From positions 1 to 56,693 of the forward strand of contig CAMDHH010000004.1 in NCBI GenBank assembly GCA_945898065.1: a DNA stretch of 56,693 nt, written 5' to 3'. This stretch comes from Bifidobacterium breve (GTDB taxonomy: Bacteria; Actinomycetota; Actinomycetes; Nanopelagicales; Nanopelagicaceae). The notes below the pieces were generated by a model. It ran no database searches. It was not told where the DNA came from and saw only the letters and a program-made list of their open reading frames with translations. A program made the position numbers and the translations under genes. Below, piece by piece: positions 17,372-26,472 of the stretch (within the stretch, counting starts at the first letter, position 1; each line of letters starts with the position of its first letter).

Positions 17372-18766
17372 ATGGCTACACCTTATTCAAATCAAAAAGT
17401 ACTGATACTTGGTGCAGGTGTCACCGGTGTAGCTGTTGCCCAATCTCTATCTAAGCGCGGTGCTCAGATCGGTATTGTTGATGAGAACAATGACTCCAAA
17501 TTTGATTTCCCTAGAATTGAATCAGATTCGATTAATCTTTCACAGTGGGATTCAATCGTTGTCTCACCAGGATGGAAAGAGTCACATCCGATAATTCAAT
17601 CAGCGCAATCTTCGGGCGTTGCATTACTCAATGAAATTGATATTGCTTGGGATATGCACCTAGAGATGTCTCCATCACAAAAATGGGTCGCACTCACTGG
17701 CACTAATGGCAAGACAACAACTGTTGAAATGGCTGCAAGCATGCTGCGCACTGGTGGTTTTCATGCAATTGCATGTGGAAATGTAGGGGAGACTGTTATT
17801 TCAGTTGTAGATCAAAGCGATCCTTACGACTATTTAGTTGTCGAACTTTCATCTTTTCAGTTGCACTGGTCTAAAAAAGCCCAGTTTGTGTCGTGCGCAA
17901 TTCTCAATATTGCTGATGACCACACAGATTGGCATGGCTCCTTTGATGAGTATGCAAAGGCGAAAATTTCAATACTCGATCGTTCATCTACAGCAATTCT
18001 CAACGGTGATGACGGCGCAGTAGTTGCAAAAAGTGCTCATTGGCAAGGACGTAAAGTTTTTTATAGTTTGGATACGCCAAAGCCAGGAGAATTAGGCGTA
18101 GTTGAAGATCTTTTAGTTGACCGCGCATTTGTTCTTGATCCCCAAGAGGCAGCGATGATTTCCCAGCTAAGAGATGTTCAACCAACGGCTCCCCATAATG
18201 TTTCAAATGCACTGGCAGCTGCAGGGATAGCGCGTTCACTTGGAGTAACGCATGAGGCAATTGCGAAAGCTCTACAGAATTTCACTCCTGGAAGACATCG
18301 AATTGAAGTTGTGTGCCAAAGAAATGGAATTACTTGGATTGATGATTCAAAGGCTACGAATCCCCATGCTGCAACGGCATCCCTACTTTCTCAGTTACAT
18401 GTTATTTGGATTGCTGGAGGCTTGGCAAAGGGTGCAAAGATGGAAGAGCTGGTCACTCGAACAAAGGGCCGCATTCGCTCAGCAATCATTATTGGCACTG
18501 ATGGAAATTTGATTGCAGATGAACTTCGAATCCAAGCTCCAGAGATTCAAGTAATTCAAATCGATACCCCACGTGATTATCTCAAAGGCGGGGAATCTAA
18601 TTCACTTATGGAAGCGATTGTGCGCAAGTCCCTAGAAGTTGCCACTAATGGCGATACTGTTCTTTTAGCTCCTGCATGCGCATCTATGGATCAATTTCTT
18701 TCATATGCAGACCGCGGAGACAGATTTGCAGCGGCAGTAAAGAAAGTTGTTTTACATGAAGAGTAA
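17372..18766 (+). CDS. murD: UDP-MurNAc-L-alanine:D-glutamate ligase MurD
   Basis: A 464-aa cytoplasmic Mur ligase adding D-glutamate. The N-terminal Rossmann motif VLILGAGVTGVAVAQSL, the ATP loop ALTGTNGKTTTVEMAA, ELSSFQLHW, the hinge region PGRHRIEVV and WIDDSKATNPHAA are MurD hallmarks. The frame extends upstream into mraY; I choose the ATG at 17372, 5 nt after the mraY stop, because the Rossmann strand begins there and nothing conserved lies upstream. The end overlaps ftsW by 11 nt. No strong SD is seen; coupling to mraY is likely. Confidence 0.93.
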   Translation: MATPYSNQKVLILGAGVTGVAVAQSLSKRGAQIGIVDENNDSKFDFPRIESDSINLSQWDSIVVSPGWKESHPIIQSAQSSGVALLNEIDIAWDMHLEMSPSQKWVALTGTNGKTTTVEMAASMLRTGGFHAIACGNVGETVISVVDQSDPYDYLVVELSSFQLHWSKKAQFVSCAILNIADDHTDWHGSFDEYAKAKISILDRSSTAILNGDDGAVVAKSAHWQGRKVFYSLDTPKPGELGVVEDLLVDRAFVLDPQEAAMISQLRDVQPTAPHNVSNALAAAGIARSLGVTHEAIAKALQNFTPGRHRIEVVCQRNGITWIDDSKATNPHAATASLLSQLHVIWIAGGLAKGAKMEELVTRTKGRIRSAIIIGTDGNLIADELRIQAPEIQVIQIDTPRDYLKGGESNSLMEAIVRKSLEVATNGDTVLLAPACASMDQFLSYADRGDRFAAAVKKVVLHEE

Positions 18767-19937
18767 TCCCACGAAGAAATCTGCACTCACTATCTTTCTT
18801 AGTAAGCCAGTAAATTTCTATTACATGCTTCTTGGTACCACACTTGCACTCACATTTATCGGATTGGTGATGGTTTTTTCTGCTTCATCAATTCATTCCC
18901 TAGGAACAAAGGGAAACACCTACGGAATTGTCTTGCGTCAAGCCCTGGCGATCTGTGCAGCACTTCCATTGGGATTCTTAGCATCACGAATCACCTTGAA
19001 ACAGTGGCAAATGCTTGCCAAGAAGGCGCTAATTATCTCAATTCTACTTCTGGGAGCTGTTCAGATAATTGGACGCAGCTCTGGTGGAAACAAGAACTGG
19101 ATTAGTTTGGGTTTTATTGATGTTCAACCAAGTGAGTTTGCAAAATTCCTGATGATCTTATGGGCGGCATACATGCTTGCAAGCCGTGAGCGTGCAGGAA
19201 TTGTTCAAACAAATGTACTTATGCTTATTGCTCCTGGTTTTGCGTTAGCAATGGCCCTTATATATGCAGGCAATGATTTAGGTACTGTCTCGGTATTTGC
19301 ATCAATTCTTGCAGGACTCTTATGGGTATCGGGTGTGCCTATGCGACTCTTTACACTTGTAACCACCCTTGGTTTCGCGGGTATAGCCGCCCTCATCGTT
19401 ACCTCACCAAACAGAGCACAGAGATTATTAGTTGTTTTACATCCATTTGCAGAAGGTGATTACAAAAATGCAGGTTGGCAACCAGCACATAGCCTTCTTG
19501 GCTTGGCAAGTGGTGGGCTATTTGGTGTTGGACTTGGTGCTAGTCGCCAAAAATGGGGAAATCTTCCAGAGGCACATACAGATTTTATCTTCTCGGTCAT
19601 TGGCGAAGAACTAGGTTTATTCGGAACGCTGTCGGTAGTAATTCTATTCGCTGCTTTAATTTTTTCCATTTTCAAAATCTCGATGCGAACACATGACCCT
19701 CTTGTTCGCTACGCCAGTGCAGGAATTGGTTGTTGGATAACAATTCAAGTAATTCTCAACATGGGTTCGGCGCTTAGTTTGCTTCCGGTAGTTGGAGTTA
19801 CGCTTCCATTTCTTTCCTACGGAGGCTCATCACTTCTTGCATTGTATTGTGCAGTTGGTTTTGTACTCGGCGCAGCGCGAAGAGATCCTCGTATCTATGA
19901 AGAGATCAAAAGATCGAAGTTCCCATGGCTCGCATAG
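18756..19937 (+). CDS. ftsW: Septal peptidoglycan glycosyltransferase FtsW (SEDS family)
   Basis: A 393-aa membrane protein with about ten helices, polymerising lipid II at the septum with FtsI. VMVFSASSIHS, GGNKNWISLGFIDVQPSEFA, ALIYAGNDLGTVSVF, PEAHTDFIFSVIGEELGLFG and LPFLSYGGSSLLALYCAVG are SEDS signatures. The predicted catalytic Asp of the GNDLGT-following extracellular loop region is in the normal context. I start at the ATG of MKSNPTKKS at 18756, inside the end of murD. The stop overlaps the start of murG by 13 nt. Confidence 0.94.
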   Translation: MKSNPTKKSALTIFLSKPVNFYYMLLGTTLALTFIGLVMVFSASSIHSLGTKGNTYGIVLRQALAICAALPLGFLASRITLKQWQMLAKKALIISILLLGAVQIIGRSSGGNKNWISLGFIDVQPSEFAKFLMILWAAYMLASRERAGIVQTNVLMLIAPGFALAMALIYAGNDLGTVSVFASILAGLLWVSGVPMRLFTLVTTLGFAGIAALIVTSPNRAQRLLVVLHPFAEGDYKNAGWQPAHSLLGLASGGLFGVGLGASRQKWGNLPEAHTDFIFSVIGEELGLFGTLSVVILFAALIFSIFKISMRTHDPLVRYASAGIGCWITIQVILNMGSALSLLPVVGVTLPFLSYGGSSLLALYCAVGFVLGAARRDPRIYEEIKRSKFPWLA

Positions 19938-21007
19938 TTATTGCTGGGGGAGGAACAGCGGGGCACATTGAACCCGGATTATCTCTTGCTCGACTGTGGC
20001 ATGAAAAAAATCCAGAAGATCGCATTTCTTTTCTCGGAACAAAAAGCGGCTTAGAAACGAAATTAGTGCCTTCGGCTGGCTTTGAACTTTTGCTGATTTC
20101 AAAAGTGGTTGCACCCCGCAAGCTCTCTTTCTCTCTCCTTCGTTCCCCTTTCATCTTTATTCTCTCTGTTCTTCAAGCACATAAATACTTGAAAGATGCG
20201 AGTGTTCTTATTGGTTTTGGTGGATATGTGAGTGCGCCTGCATATTGCGCCGCAAAGCTTTCTAGAATTCCAATAGTTATCCATGAGTCAAATGCAAAGC
20301 CTGGTCTCGCAAATAGGCTAGGTGCACTCTTGGGCGCATCACTTGCAATCTCGCGTAGTGTCGAAGATGGAAGATTTTCAGAGGCACTTATTACCGGGCT
20401 GCCACTTCGGCGCGAAATCATTGACACATTCAATGAGGCTCAAAGTGATTGGAAGAAGGCGCGTCGAGAGGCAAAAATTGAATTAGGGTGTGATCCCGAT
20501 AAAGATCTCATACTAATTATGGGAGGCTCTCAAGGTTCTATTGCGCTCAACAAGGTTGTCGAAGAATCAATTGATTTCTTGCTCAGACAAGGCTGTTCTG
20601 TAATGCATTCAGTAGGTCAAGCGAATTCCTTGCCTAACAAGCGTCCTGGTTATATCCCTATCTCATATATAACTTCGATGAGTGAGGCCTACTTAGCAGC
20701 TGATCTGCTCATTGCACGAAGCGGAGCAGTTACTTGTAGCGAATTTCGCACACTGGGTCGTTACGCTCTCTTTGTGCCCCTACCAATTGGAAATGGCGAA
20801 CAACGACTCAATGCGATAGATCTTGTGGAGTCAGATCGCGCCATGATCGTCGAACAGAATGAATTCAATTCAGAATACTTACAGCACAACTTCCAAAACC
20901 TTCTTGGCAAGTCTCATGATGCACCAATAGTGGGTGACTCAAGTGAACTATTAGCTGCACAGAAAATATTGAGTTTGATGGAATTCGCAATCTTGGAGAG
21001 TAAGTGA
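19925..21007 (+). CDS. murG: UDP-GlcNAc--undecaprenyl-PP-MurNAc-pentapeptide transferase MurG
   Basis: A 360-aa GT28-family glycosyltransferase forming lipid II from lipid I on the inner face of the membrane. GGGTAGHIEPGLSLA (donor/acceptor loop), LIGFGGYVSAPAYCAA, IPIVIHESNAKPGLANRLG, MGGSQGSIALN and the UDP-GlcNAc site LLIARSGAVTCSE are all present. Length is standard. The ATG overlaps the end of ftsW by 13 nt and its TGA overlaps the murC start. No SD; translation is probably coupled. Confidence 0.95.
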   Translation: MARIVIAGGGTAGHIEPGLSLARLWHEKNPEDRISFLGTKSGLETKLVPSAGFELLLISKVVAPRKLSFSLLRSPFIFILSVLQAHKYLKDASVLIGFGGYVSAPAYCAAKLSRIPIVIHESNAKPGLANRLGALLGASLAISRSVEDGRFSEALITGLPLRREIIDTFNEAQSDWKKARREAKIELGCDPDKDLILIMGGSQGSIALNKVVEESIDFLLRQGCSVMHSVGQANSLPNKRPGYIPISYITSMSEAYLAADLLIARSGAVTCSEFRTLGRYALFVPLPIGNGEQRLNAIDLVESDRAMIVEQNEFNSEYLQHNFQNLLGKSHDAPIVGDSSELLAAQKILSLMEFAILESK

Positions 21008-22398
21008 TGCGAAGACTTCTAGAGGATTTGATTGATAAACGGATTCATTTTATTGGAATTGGTGGGGCTGGAATGAGTGGCCTTGCACGAATTGCGCTTT
21101 CATACGGCATTGAAGTTACTGGCTCAGATGCTAAAGATTCCTCCGTAGTTGCTGCGCTTCGAATCTTGGGTGCCCATATAGATGTGACCCATGAAGGCGA
21201 GCATGTTGATGGTTCAAATTTCGTAGTTTTTTCAACAGCGATTTCGCAACAAAATCCCGAATTAGTTCGCGCGCGTGAACTTGGTTTGCCTACCCTCACT
21301 CGTGCGCAATTACTTGCGATTCTTATGTCGGTTTCTAAAAGTATTGCAGTTGCTGGAACACATGGAAAAACTACAACTTCCTCCATGCTTGCCGTCGCGC
21401 TTCAATCTTGTGGCTTAGATCCATCTTTTGCTATTGGTGGAACGATCACTGCTTCAGGTTCCAACGCACATAAGGGGACTGGCGAGTTATTTGTAGCTGA
21501 AGCAGATGAATCAGATGGATCCTTCATTGAGTATCACCCTTTCGCTGCAATCGTTACAAATGTCGAGCACGATCATGTGGATTTCTTTGCTACACCCGAA
21601 ATGGTGACTGAGGCATTTCGAGACTTTGCAGCAACAATCAACCCTGAAGGCTTCCTCATTTATTGCAATGATGATCCTGGCTCGCAAGCATTGGGTAAAG
21701 CCCAGAGTGTAGTTTCTACTGTTTCTTACGGAACGAATCCAGATTCAGATTTAGTCATAGATAAAATCGAATTATTAGCGATGAGTTCTAAAGCGCGCGT
21801 TGTATGGCGGGGTAAGAGTTTAGGAATTATTGAACTCCATGTTCCGGGTCACCACAATCTGCTCAATGGTTGTGCTGTATTGGCAATGGGTATGGCACTC
21901 GGTTTGGAACATTCTGCAATTATTGCGGGGCTGGCGACCTTTCAAGGTACAGGTCGTCGTTTCGAGTTAATCGGCACCGTCCATGGCATCAGAGTGATCG
22001 ATGATTATGGACATCACCCAACCGAGATAGATGTAACTCTTCAAGCCGCGCGCCGGTATGCGGGAGATGGTCGAGTAATTGTAATTTTTCAGCCACATCG
22101 TTATTCACGTACACAAGCTTTCGTCAACGATTTTGCGCGCGTACTCAATCAAGCTGATAGAGCAGTTTTACTTGAAGTTTATGCTGCGAGTGAAAAAGTA
22201 ATACCTGGCGTGAGTTCACAGATCATTGTTGATCAAATGACACATGGGGAATTCATCCCAAATTTCATCGATGCGACGCAAACTCTTATTGAATCGGCTC
22301 AACCTGGTGATGTAATCCTGACCTTAGGTGCTGGCGATGTAAGTTCACTGGCTCCAATTATTGTTGCGGGTTTAGATAAACGCTTTGATATGGAGTAG
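21004..22398 (+). CDS. murC: UDP-N-acetylmuramate--L-alanine ligase MurC
   Basis: A 464-aa Mur ligase that adds L-alanine, the first committed stem residue. IHFIGIGGAGMSGLARIAL is the Rossmann nucleotide fold, AGTHGKTTTSSMLAVAL the ATP loop, EADESDGSF and VTNVEHDHVDFF the metal/substrate region, and IDDYGHHPTEI the C-terminal domain signature. Start may be GTG at 21004, overlapping murG, or ATG at 21007; both give nearly the same product. ftsQ begins directly after the TAG stop with no gap. Confidence 0.95.
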   Translation: MMRRLLEDLIDKRIHFIGIGGAGMSGLARIALSYGIEVTGSDAKDSSVVAALRILGAHIDVTHEGEHVDGSNFVVFSTAISQQNPELVRARELGLPTLTRAQLLAILMSVSKSIAVAGTHGKTTTSSMLAVALQSCGLDPSFAIGGTITASGSNAHKGTGELFVAEADESDGSFIEYHPFAAIVTNVEHDHVDFFATPEMVTEAFRDFAATINPEGFLIYCNDDPGSQALGKAQSVVSTVSYGTNPDSDLVIDKIELLAMSSKARVVWRGKSLGIIELHVPGHHNLLNGCAVLAMGMALGLEHSAIIAGLATFQGTGRRFELIGTVHGIRVIDDYGHHPTEIDVTLQAARRYAGDGRVIVIFQPHRYSRTQAFVNDFARVLNQADRAVLLEVYAASEKVIPGVSSQIIVDQMTHGEFIPNFIDATQTLIESAQPGDVILTLGAGDVSSLAPIIVAGLDKRFDME

Positions 22399-23055
22399 GT
22401 GATTCGCATAAATCGCAAAGTATTTTCTATTGCAGGAGTCGCAATTTTTGCACTGATTGTTTATCTCATCGCCTGGTCATCATTATTTACTGTATCTAAG
22501 GTAGTAGTTACCGGAACCGAGCAAACTTCGATTCAACAATTGAGTGGAGTATCCATCGGTGAGAAGTTGGCACGAGTAGAACCAAGAGCCGTGGGGTCTA
22601 AATTGGAAGTGGAACTCTGGATAGAAAGCGTAAAACTTTCTCGCAATTGGATCAACGGGACTGTGACTATTGAGATCACTCCTCGAATTCCTATTGGAGT
22701 ATTTGCTGACCAATTCATCGGCAAAGATGGGACACTCTTTGATATTCCAGGTGGCTCGCCTCAATCTCTACCTGTAGTTGAGGCGAGTTCCACAGAATTT
22801 GGACTCTTTGCTATTGAACTATTTACCCAATTTCCACAATCATTTCGCTCCAAAGTGATCGCTATTAAGGCGAAGAATCAAGATTCATTTGAACTCAACC
22901 TGCAAGAAGGTTCTCGAAAGCTCAATCTAATCTGGGGGAGGAATTCAGATTTGAATCTAAAGATAAAGGTTTATGAAGCACTCGTTGTATTGAAAGAAAA
23001 TTCAAAGATTTCGACAATTGATGTCTCTGCTCCACATGCACCAATTGTGAAATAG
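22399..23055 (+). CDS. ftsQ: Cell division protein FtsQ (POTRA domain)
   Basis: A 218-aa bitopic protein starting with GTG at 22399, directly abutting the murC stop. A short basic N-terminus leads into one membrane helix (VFSIAGVAIFALIVYLIAW), then a POTRA domain (LFTVSKVVVTGTEQTSIQQL...) and the FtsQ domain with SRNWINGTVTIEITPRIPIG. It scaffolds FtsL and FtsB at the septum. It lacks the long cytoplasmic extension of many actinobacterial FtsQ proteins. A 134-nt gap with a candidate ftsZ promoter follows. Confidence 0.88.
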   Translation: MIRINRKVFSIAGVAIFALIVYLIAWSSLFTVSKVVVTGTEQTSIQQLSGVSIGEKLARVEPRAVGSKLEVELWIESVKLSRNWINGTVTIEITPRIPIGVFADQFIGKDGTLFDIPGGSPQSLPVVEASSTEFGLFAIELFTQFPQSFRSKVIAIKAKNQDSFELNLQEGSRKLNLIWGRNSDLNLKIKVYEALVVLKENSKISTIDVSAPHAPIVK

Positions 23056-23113
23056 CATCTAAAAATAAAATTGAAATTCTTCGCGTCGGTGTTTGCATAC
23101 ATGCTCAACTCGC

Positions 23114-23142
23114 TTTACGTTCATGCCACGCATACATATAAG
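23114..23142 (+). promoter_or_regulatory. Candidate ftsZ promoter
   Basis: TTTACG (23114-23119), a 17-nt spacer and TATAAG (23137-23142) lie in the only sizeable gap late in the dcw cluster, about 47 nt before the ftsZ GTG. A dedicated ftsZ promoter is common in Actinobacteria. Motif match only. Confidence 0.4.
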
Positions 23143-23189
23143 AACCGTATCTCTCAAGTTGAGGTTTATGGTTCTCTAGGAGGATAACC

Positions 23190-24323
23190 GTGGCTTCACC
23201 GCAAAATTATTTAGCTGTCATCAAAGTTGTTGGTATCGGTGGCGGTGGAGTCAATGCAATTAATCGAATGATTGATGTTGGACTCAAAGGCGTTGAATTC
23301 ATTGCAATCAATACTGATGCGCAACATTTATTAATGAGTGATGCCGATGTGAAATTAGATATCGGTCGTAAAACTACAAAAGGTTTAGGCGCTGGAATGG
23401 ATCCTGATAAGGGTCGCGAAGCTGCACTCGATCATGCAGATGATATTGAAGAGATGTTACGCGGCGCCGATATGGTTTTTGTTACAGCAGGTGAAGGTGG
23501 CGGAACAGGAACAGGGGCGGCACCAGTTGTTGCAAAGATTGCACGCGATCTCGGTGCACTAACAATTGGAGTTGTTACTCGTCCATTCTCTTTCGAAGCA
23601 AAGTTGCGTTCTGCACAAGCTGATATCGGTATTGAAAATCTTCGTGCAGAAGTTGACACACTCATTGTTATTCCAAACGATCGCTTACTGGCTATTTCAG
23701 ATCGCAATATTACTTTGGCAGATGCATTCAAAAGCGCAGACCAAGTTTTACTCTCCGGTGTTCAAGGAATTACAGAGATAATTACTCAACCTGGACTTAT
23801 CAATCTTGACTTTGCAGATGTAAAGGCAGTGATGTCAGGTGCTGGATCTGCACTTATGGGAATTGGTTCTGCTCGTGGTGAAAACCGCGCTATTCGCGCA
23901 GCTGAACTTGCAATTTCAAGTCCACTATTGGAGGCATCAATTGATGGCGCAATGGGAGTTCTACTCTCCGTATCGGGCGGCTCAGATCTTGGACTATTTG
24001 AAGTAAATGAGGCTTGCGAGTTAGTTCAAAGCGCCGTTCATGCTGATGCCAAGTTCATCTTCGGTACAACTATCGATGATGCACTTGGTGATGAAGTTCG
24101 AATCACTGTTGTGGCCGCTGGCTTTGCAGGCGGAGAGCCTAAGCGTGTGGCAATGCCAATCATTGACGCGGCTTCACTCAACGGAGTTGCAGATCCAATT
24201 GCTGCTAATGATCCGATCTCCTTTGCAATGGAAGTTGGCGAAGATGTTTTGCCTAGGAAGAGAGTCACCTTTGAAGAACTCGTTGCAGAAGACGAGATCG
24301 ATATACCTGATTTTATGAAGTAG
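23190..24323 (+). CDS. ftsZ: Cell division GTPase FtsZ
   Basis: A 377-aa tubulin-like GTPase forming the Z-ring. It has [14 protein letters not shown] at the N-terminus, the tubulin signature GGGTGTG at residues 103-109, [18 protein letters not shown] context and [20 protein letters not shown] 60-residue linker ends in the conserved tail [10 protein letters not shown], the docking site for SepF and other partners. The start is GTG, with a strong AGGAGG 6 nt upstream. The gene follows a gap with its own candidate promoter; pgeF follows after 6 nt. Confidence 0.97.
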   Translation: MASPQNYLAVIKVVGIGGGGVNAINRMIDVGLKGVEFIAINTDAQHLLMSDADVKLDIGRKTTKGLGAGMDPDKGREAALDHADDIEEMLRGADMVFVTAGEGGGTGTGAAPVVAKIARDLGALTIGVVTRPFSFEAKLRSAQADIGIENLRAEVDTLIVIPNDRLLAISDRNITLADAFKSADQVLLSGVQGITEIITQPGLINLDFADVKAVMSGAGSALMGIGSARGENRAIRAAELAISSPLLEASIDGAMGVLLSVSGGSDLGLFEVNEACELVQSAVHADAKFIFGTTIDDALGDEVRITVVAAGFAGGEPKRVAMPIIDAASLNGVADPIAANDPISFAMEVGEDVLPRKRVTFEELVAEDEIDIPDFMK

Positions 24324-24329
24324 GAGTAC

Positions 24330-24992
24330 TTGTTCACACTCTTTACGGATAGATATGGCGGAGCAAGTACGCCACCATATGACTTTCTCAATTTTGGCGA
24401 CCATGTCGGTGATATTTCCGACAATGTTGCTAAAAATAGAGCCTCATTAGTTTCGCGTATAGGTCCTACGCTTTTCATGAATCAAGTTCACGGTGATCAA
24501 TTCCATGTGGCGCAATCAGCGGATGAAGAGATACCAACCTGTGATGCACTCATTACAACAACACCTGGAATCAACTTGGCGGTACAGGTTGCCGATTGCA
24601 TTCCACTGCTCATCCATGGAGATAGCGTTGTAGCTGCTGTTCATGTTGGCAGAAAAGGTTTAGTCAACGATATCGCCCTGAAGGTACTTGATGAGATGAA
24701 GCGCTTAGGAGGTAAGAATTTTATGGCTTTGATTGGCCCACATATTTGTGGGAATTGTTATGAGGTGTCAAAGGATGTGTTCGAAGAAGTCATTTCAAAA
24801 TATCCAGCATCTCAATCTCAAACCCCTCAGGGGACCTTGTCTTTGGATTTAGCTCAATCACTGGGTGAGGTGCTTGTGCAACAGGGTGTCACAGTAAAAA
24901 AATCTGATATTTGCACCCTAGAGAATTTGGATTATTTTTCTTATCGTCGCGATAAAATTACAGGTCGGACGGTGGGGGTGATTGCATTATGA
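24330..24992 (+). CDS. pgeF: Peptidoglycan editing factor PgeF (YfiH/DUF152 family)
   Basis: A 220-aa cytoplasmic zinc-dependent purine nucleosidase-like protein; PgeF acts on UDP-MurNAc-L-Ser to keep L-Ser out of the stem peptide. The three conserved metal/catalytic positions are intact: His in NQVHGDQ, Cys in VADCIPLL and His in AVHVGRKG. The start is TTG at 24330 (FTLFTDRYGGAS), with TAGGAG 5 nt upstream. The position between ftsZ and yggS is the classical actinobacterial arrangement. The stop overlaps yggS by 4 nt. Confidence 0.88.
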   Translation: MFTLFTDRYGGASTPPYDFLNFGDHVGDISDNVAKNRASLVSRIGPTLFMNQVHGDQFHVAQSADEEIPTCDALITTTPGINLAVQVADCIPLLIHGDSVVAAVHVGRKGLVNDIALKVLDEMKRLGGKNFMALIGPHICGNCYEVSKDVFEEVISKYPASQSQTPQGTLSLDLAQSLGEVLVQQGVTVKKSDICTLENLDYFSYRRDKITGRTVGVIAL

Positions 24993-25678
24993 ATAGCCGC
25001 AAAGATGAAATTGTGAGCAATCTTGCATTAGTGAAGGAGAAGATTAAAGTAAGTGCGCTGGCTTCTCACCGAAATATCAACGAGATTGAGCTAATCGTTG
25101 TCACCAAGACCTTTCCAGCAAGTGATATTGCAATACTTCACGAACTAGGAATCCGTGACTTCGGTGAGAATAGAGATTCAGAGGGTGCTTCCAAGTCGGT
25201 AGAAGTAGCAGGAAATTGGCATTTTCAAGGACAGATTCAGAGTAATAAATTGAAATCTATAACCACATGGGCTCGTTATATACATTCACTCGATTCGCAA
25301 GAACATTTAGAAAAAATTGCAACGCTCTGTAAAGAGCGAATAGAGGAGCCTTTGGGAATTTTCATTCAAGTCTCCCTCGATGGAGTGGTAGGTCGCGGAG
25401 GGGTATTGCCTAATCAACTCAATGAACTAGGGGATCTCGTTATCTCGAAGGCGGGAGTGCGACTTATGGGACTCATGGCAGTGGCTCCACTTGGTGGCGC
25501 ACCAGATAAAGCATTTACCGAATTAGCAGCGATACATAAGGCTTTTTACACAAGATTCCCAACTGCGACAGCCCTATCTGCAGGGATGAGTGGTGACTAT
25601 GAAAGTGCAATTTCACATGGAGCGACACATATACGCGTAGGTAGTTCAATCCTCGGTTCTCGCACGCCTGCGCTGTAA
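24989..25678 (+). CDS. yggS: YggS family pyridoxal phosphate homeostasis protein
   Basis: A 229-aa TIM-barrel PLP carrier resembling the N-terminal domain of alanine racemase. The PLP lysine lies in LIVVTKTFPASD near residue 36; FGENRDSEG, WHFQGQIQSNK, SMSGDYESAI-type (here AGMSGDYESAISHGATHIRV) and the C-terminal VGSSILGSR are family motifs. It balances cytoplasmic PLP and has no known catalytic activity. It overlaps pgeF by 4 nt and is followed by sepF after 10 nt. Confidence 0.92.
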   Translation: MNSRKDEIVSNLALVKEKIKVSALASHRNINEIELIVVTKTFPASDIAILHELGIRDFGENRDSEGASKSVEVAGNWHFQGQIQSNKLKSITTWARYIHSLDSQEHLEKIATLCKERIEEPLGIFIQVSLDGVVGRGGVLPNQLNELGDLVISKAGVRLMGLMAVAPLGGAPDKAFTELAAIHKAFYTRFPTATALSAGMSGDYESAISHGATHIRVGSSILGSRTPAL

Positions 25679-25681
25679 AAT
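25676..25681 (+). promoter_or_regulatory. -10 box for a possible leaderless sepF transcript
   Basis: TAAAAT overlaps the yggS stop and lies 7 nt before the sepF ATG, which lacks an SD. It could provide an internal promoter for sepF-yggT. No clear -35. Confidence 0.3.
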
Positions 25682-25688
25682 TTTCCTT

Positions 25689-26156
25689 ATGGCTAACGCA
25701 ATGCGACGCGTCGCAAACTACCTCGGACTAATGGATGACCCTGAATTTGATACACCTGGTGCCGCTCAAGAAGCTGCACGTGTGCCAGATGTTCGCATCA
25801 AGACTCGCGAACCACGTCACGTAAGTTCAATGGCTTCATCAACACTCGCACCTGCTCCTCAATTAGATCTTCCAGTTCTAGATCGCATCATCACTCTTCA
25901 TCCACGTTTCTATAATGAGGCGCGAACAATTGGTGAGCACTATCGCCAGGGAAATCCTGTCATTATCAATCTCACTGATATGGATGAAGCTGCATGTACA
26001 CGCCTTATAGATTTTGCGAGTGGACTCGCATTCGGGCTCAATGGAACTATTGAAAGAGTGACAAAGAAGGTCTTCCTTCTTTCACCAGCAAATGTTTCAG
26101 TAAGTTCTGAAGATAAATCTGCAGCTGCCCAAGCAAGCTTTTTCAATCAGAACTAA
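25689..26156 (+). CDS. sepF: Cell division protein SepF
   Basis: A 155-aa cytoplasmic protein. The N-terminal membrane-targeting helix (MANAMRRVANYLGLMDD) is followed by a variable linker and the C-terminal SepF domain (RIITLHPRFYNEARTIGEHY then GNPVIINLTDMDEAACTRLI and FASGLAFGLNGTIERV). SepF anchors FtsZ filaments to the membrane and replaces FtsA/ZipA in Actinobacteria, consistent with no ftsA here. No SD; a TAAAAT box is 7 nt upstream. Confidence 0.94.
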   Translation: MANAMRRVANYLGLMDDPEFDTPGAAQEAARVPDVRIKTREPRHVSSMASSTLAPAPQLDLPVLDRIITLHPRFYNEARTIGEHYRQGNPVIINLTDMDEAACTRLIDFASGLAFGLNGTIERVTKKVFLLSPANVSVSSEDKSAAAQASFFNQN

Positions 26157-26167
26157 CTCATAACTCT

Positions 26168-26452
26168 ATGTTTCGTATCGGCACGATTCTTGTTCTCATA
26201 CTGCAGATATTTCTCTTTGCGCTTTTGGGTCGCCTAATTCTTGATTACGTCAGAATCTTCGCTCGCAACTGGCGTCCTAGCGGAATCTCCCTTTATTTTG
26301 TTGAAGCCGTGTATTCGATTACCGATAAGCCAATGGGTTTCGTGCGACGTTTTATTCCACCACTACGCATTGGCGCAGTGAGTTTAGATCTCTCATTTAT
26401 AGTACTTTTTTTTGCAATCCAACTATTGATTCCAATCGTTGGTTCGCTCTAA
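26168..26452 (+). CDS. YggT family membrane protein
   Basis: A 94-aa protein with two membrane helices, LVLILQIFLFALLGRLILDY and LSFIVLFFAIQLLIPIVGS, and the conserved YSITDKPMGFVRRFIPPLRI between them, diagnostic of YggT. Function is unclear; in Actinobacteria it sits between sepF and divIVA and is thought to aid membrane or osmotic functions. divIVA does not follow here: the convergent ileS gene begins 4 nt after the stop. Confidence 0.88.
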   Translation: MFRIGTILVLILQIFLFALLGRLILDYVRIFARNWRPSGISLYFVEAVYSITDKPMGFVRRFIPPLRIGAVSLDLSFIVLFFAIQLLIPIVGSL

Positions 26453-26472
26453 AGAATTAGGAATTCTTTTTT
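26451..26472 (+). terminator. Weak intrinsic terminator after yggT
   Basis: AAAGAATT (26451-26458) pairs with AATTCTTT (26462-26469) around a 3-nt loop and is followed by a T-run to 26472. The stem has only two G-C pairs. It overlaps the last codons of the convergent ileS. Confidence 0.35.

Noticed and set aside
23432-23731. 99-codon minus-strand frame inside ftsZ
   Set aside because: A shadow of ftsZ codon use, as are the other antisense frames inside dnaE, gltB, hisF and pyk.
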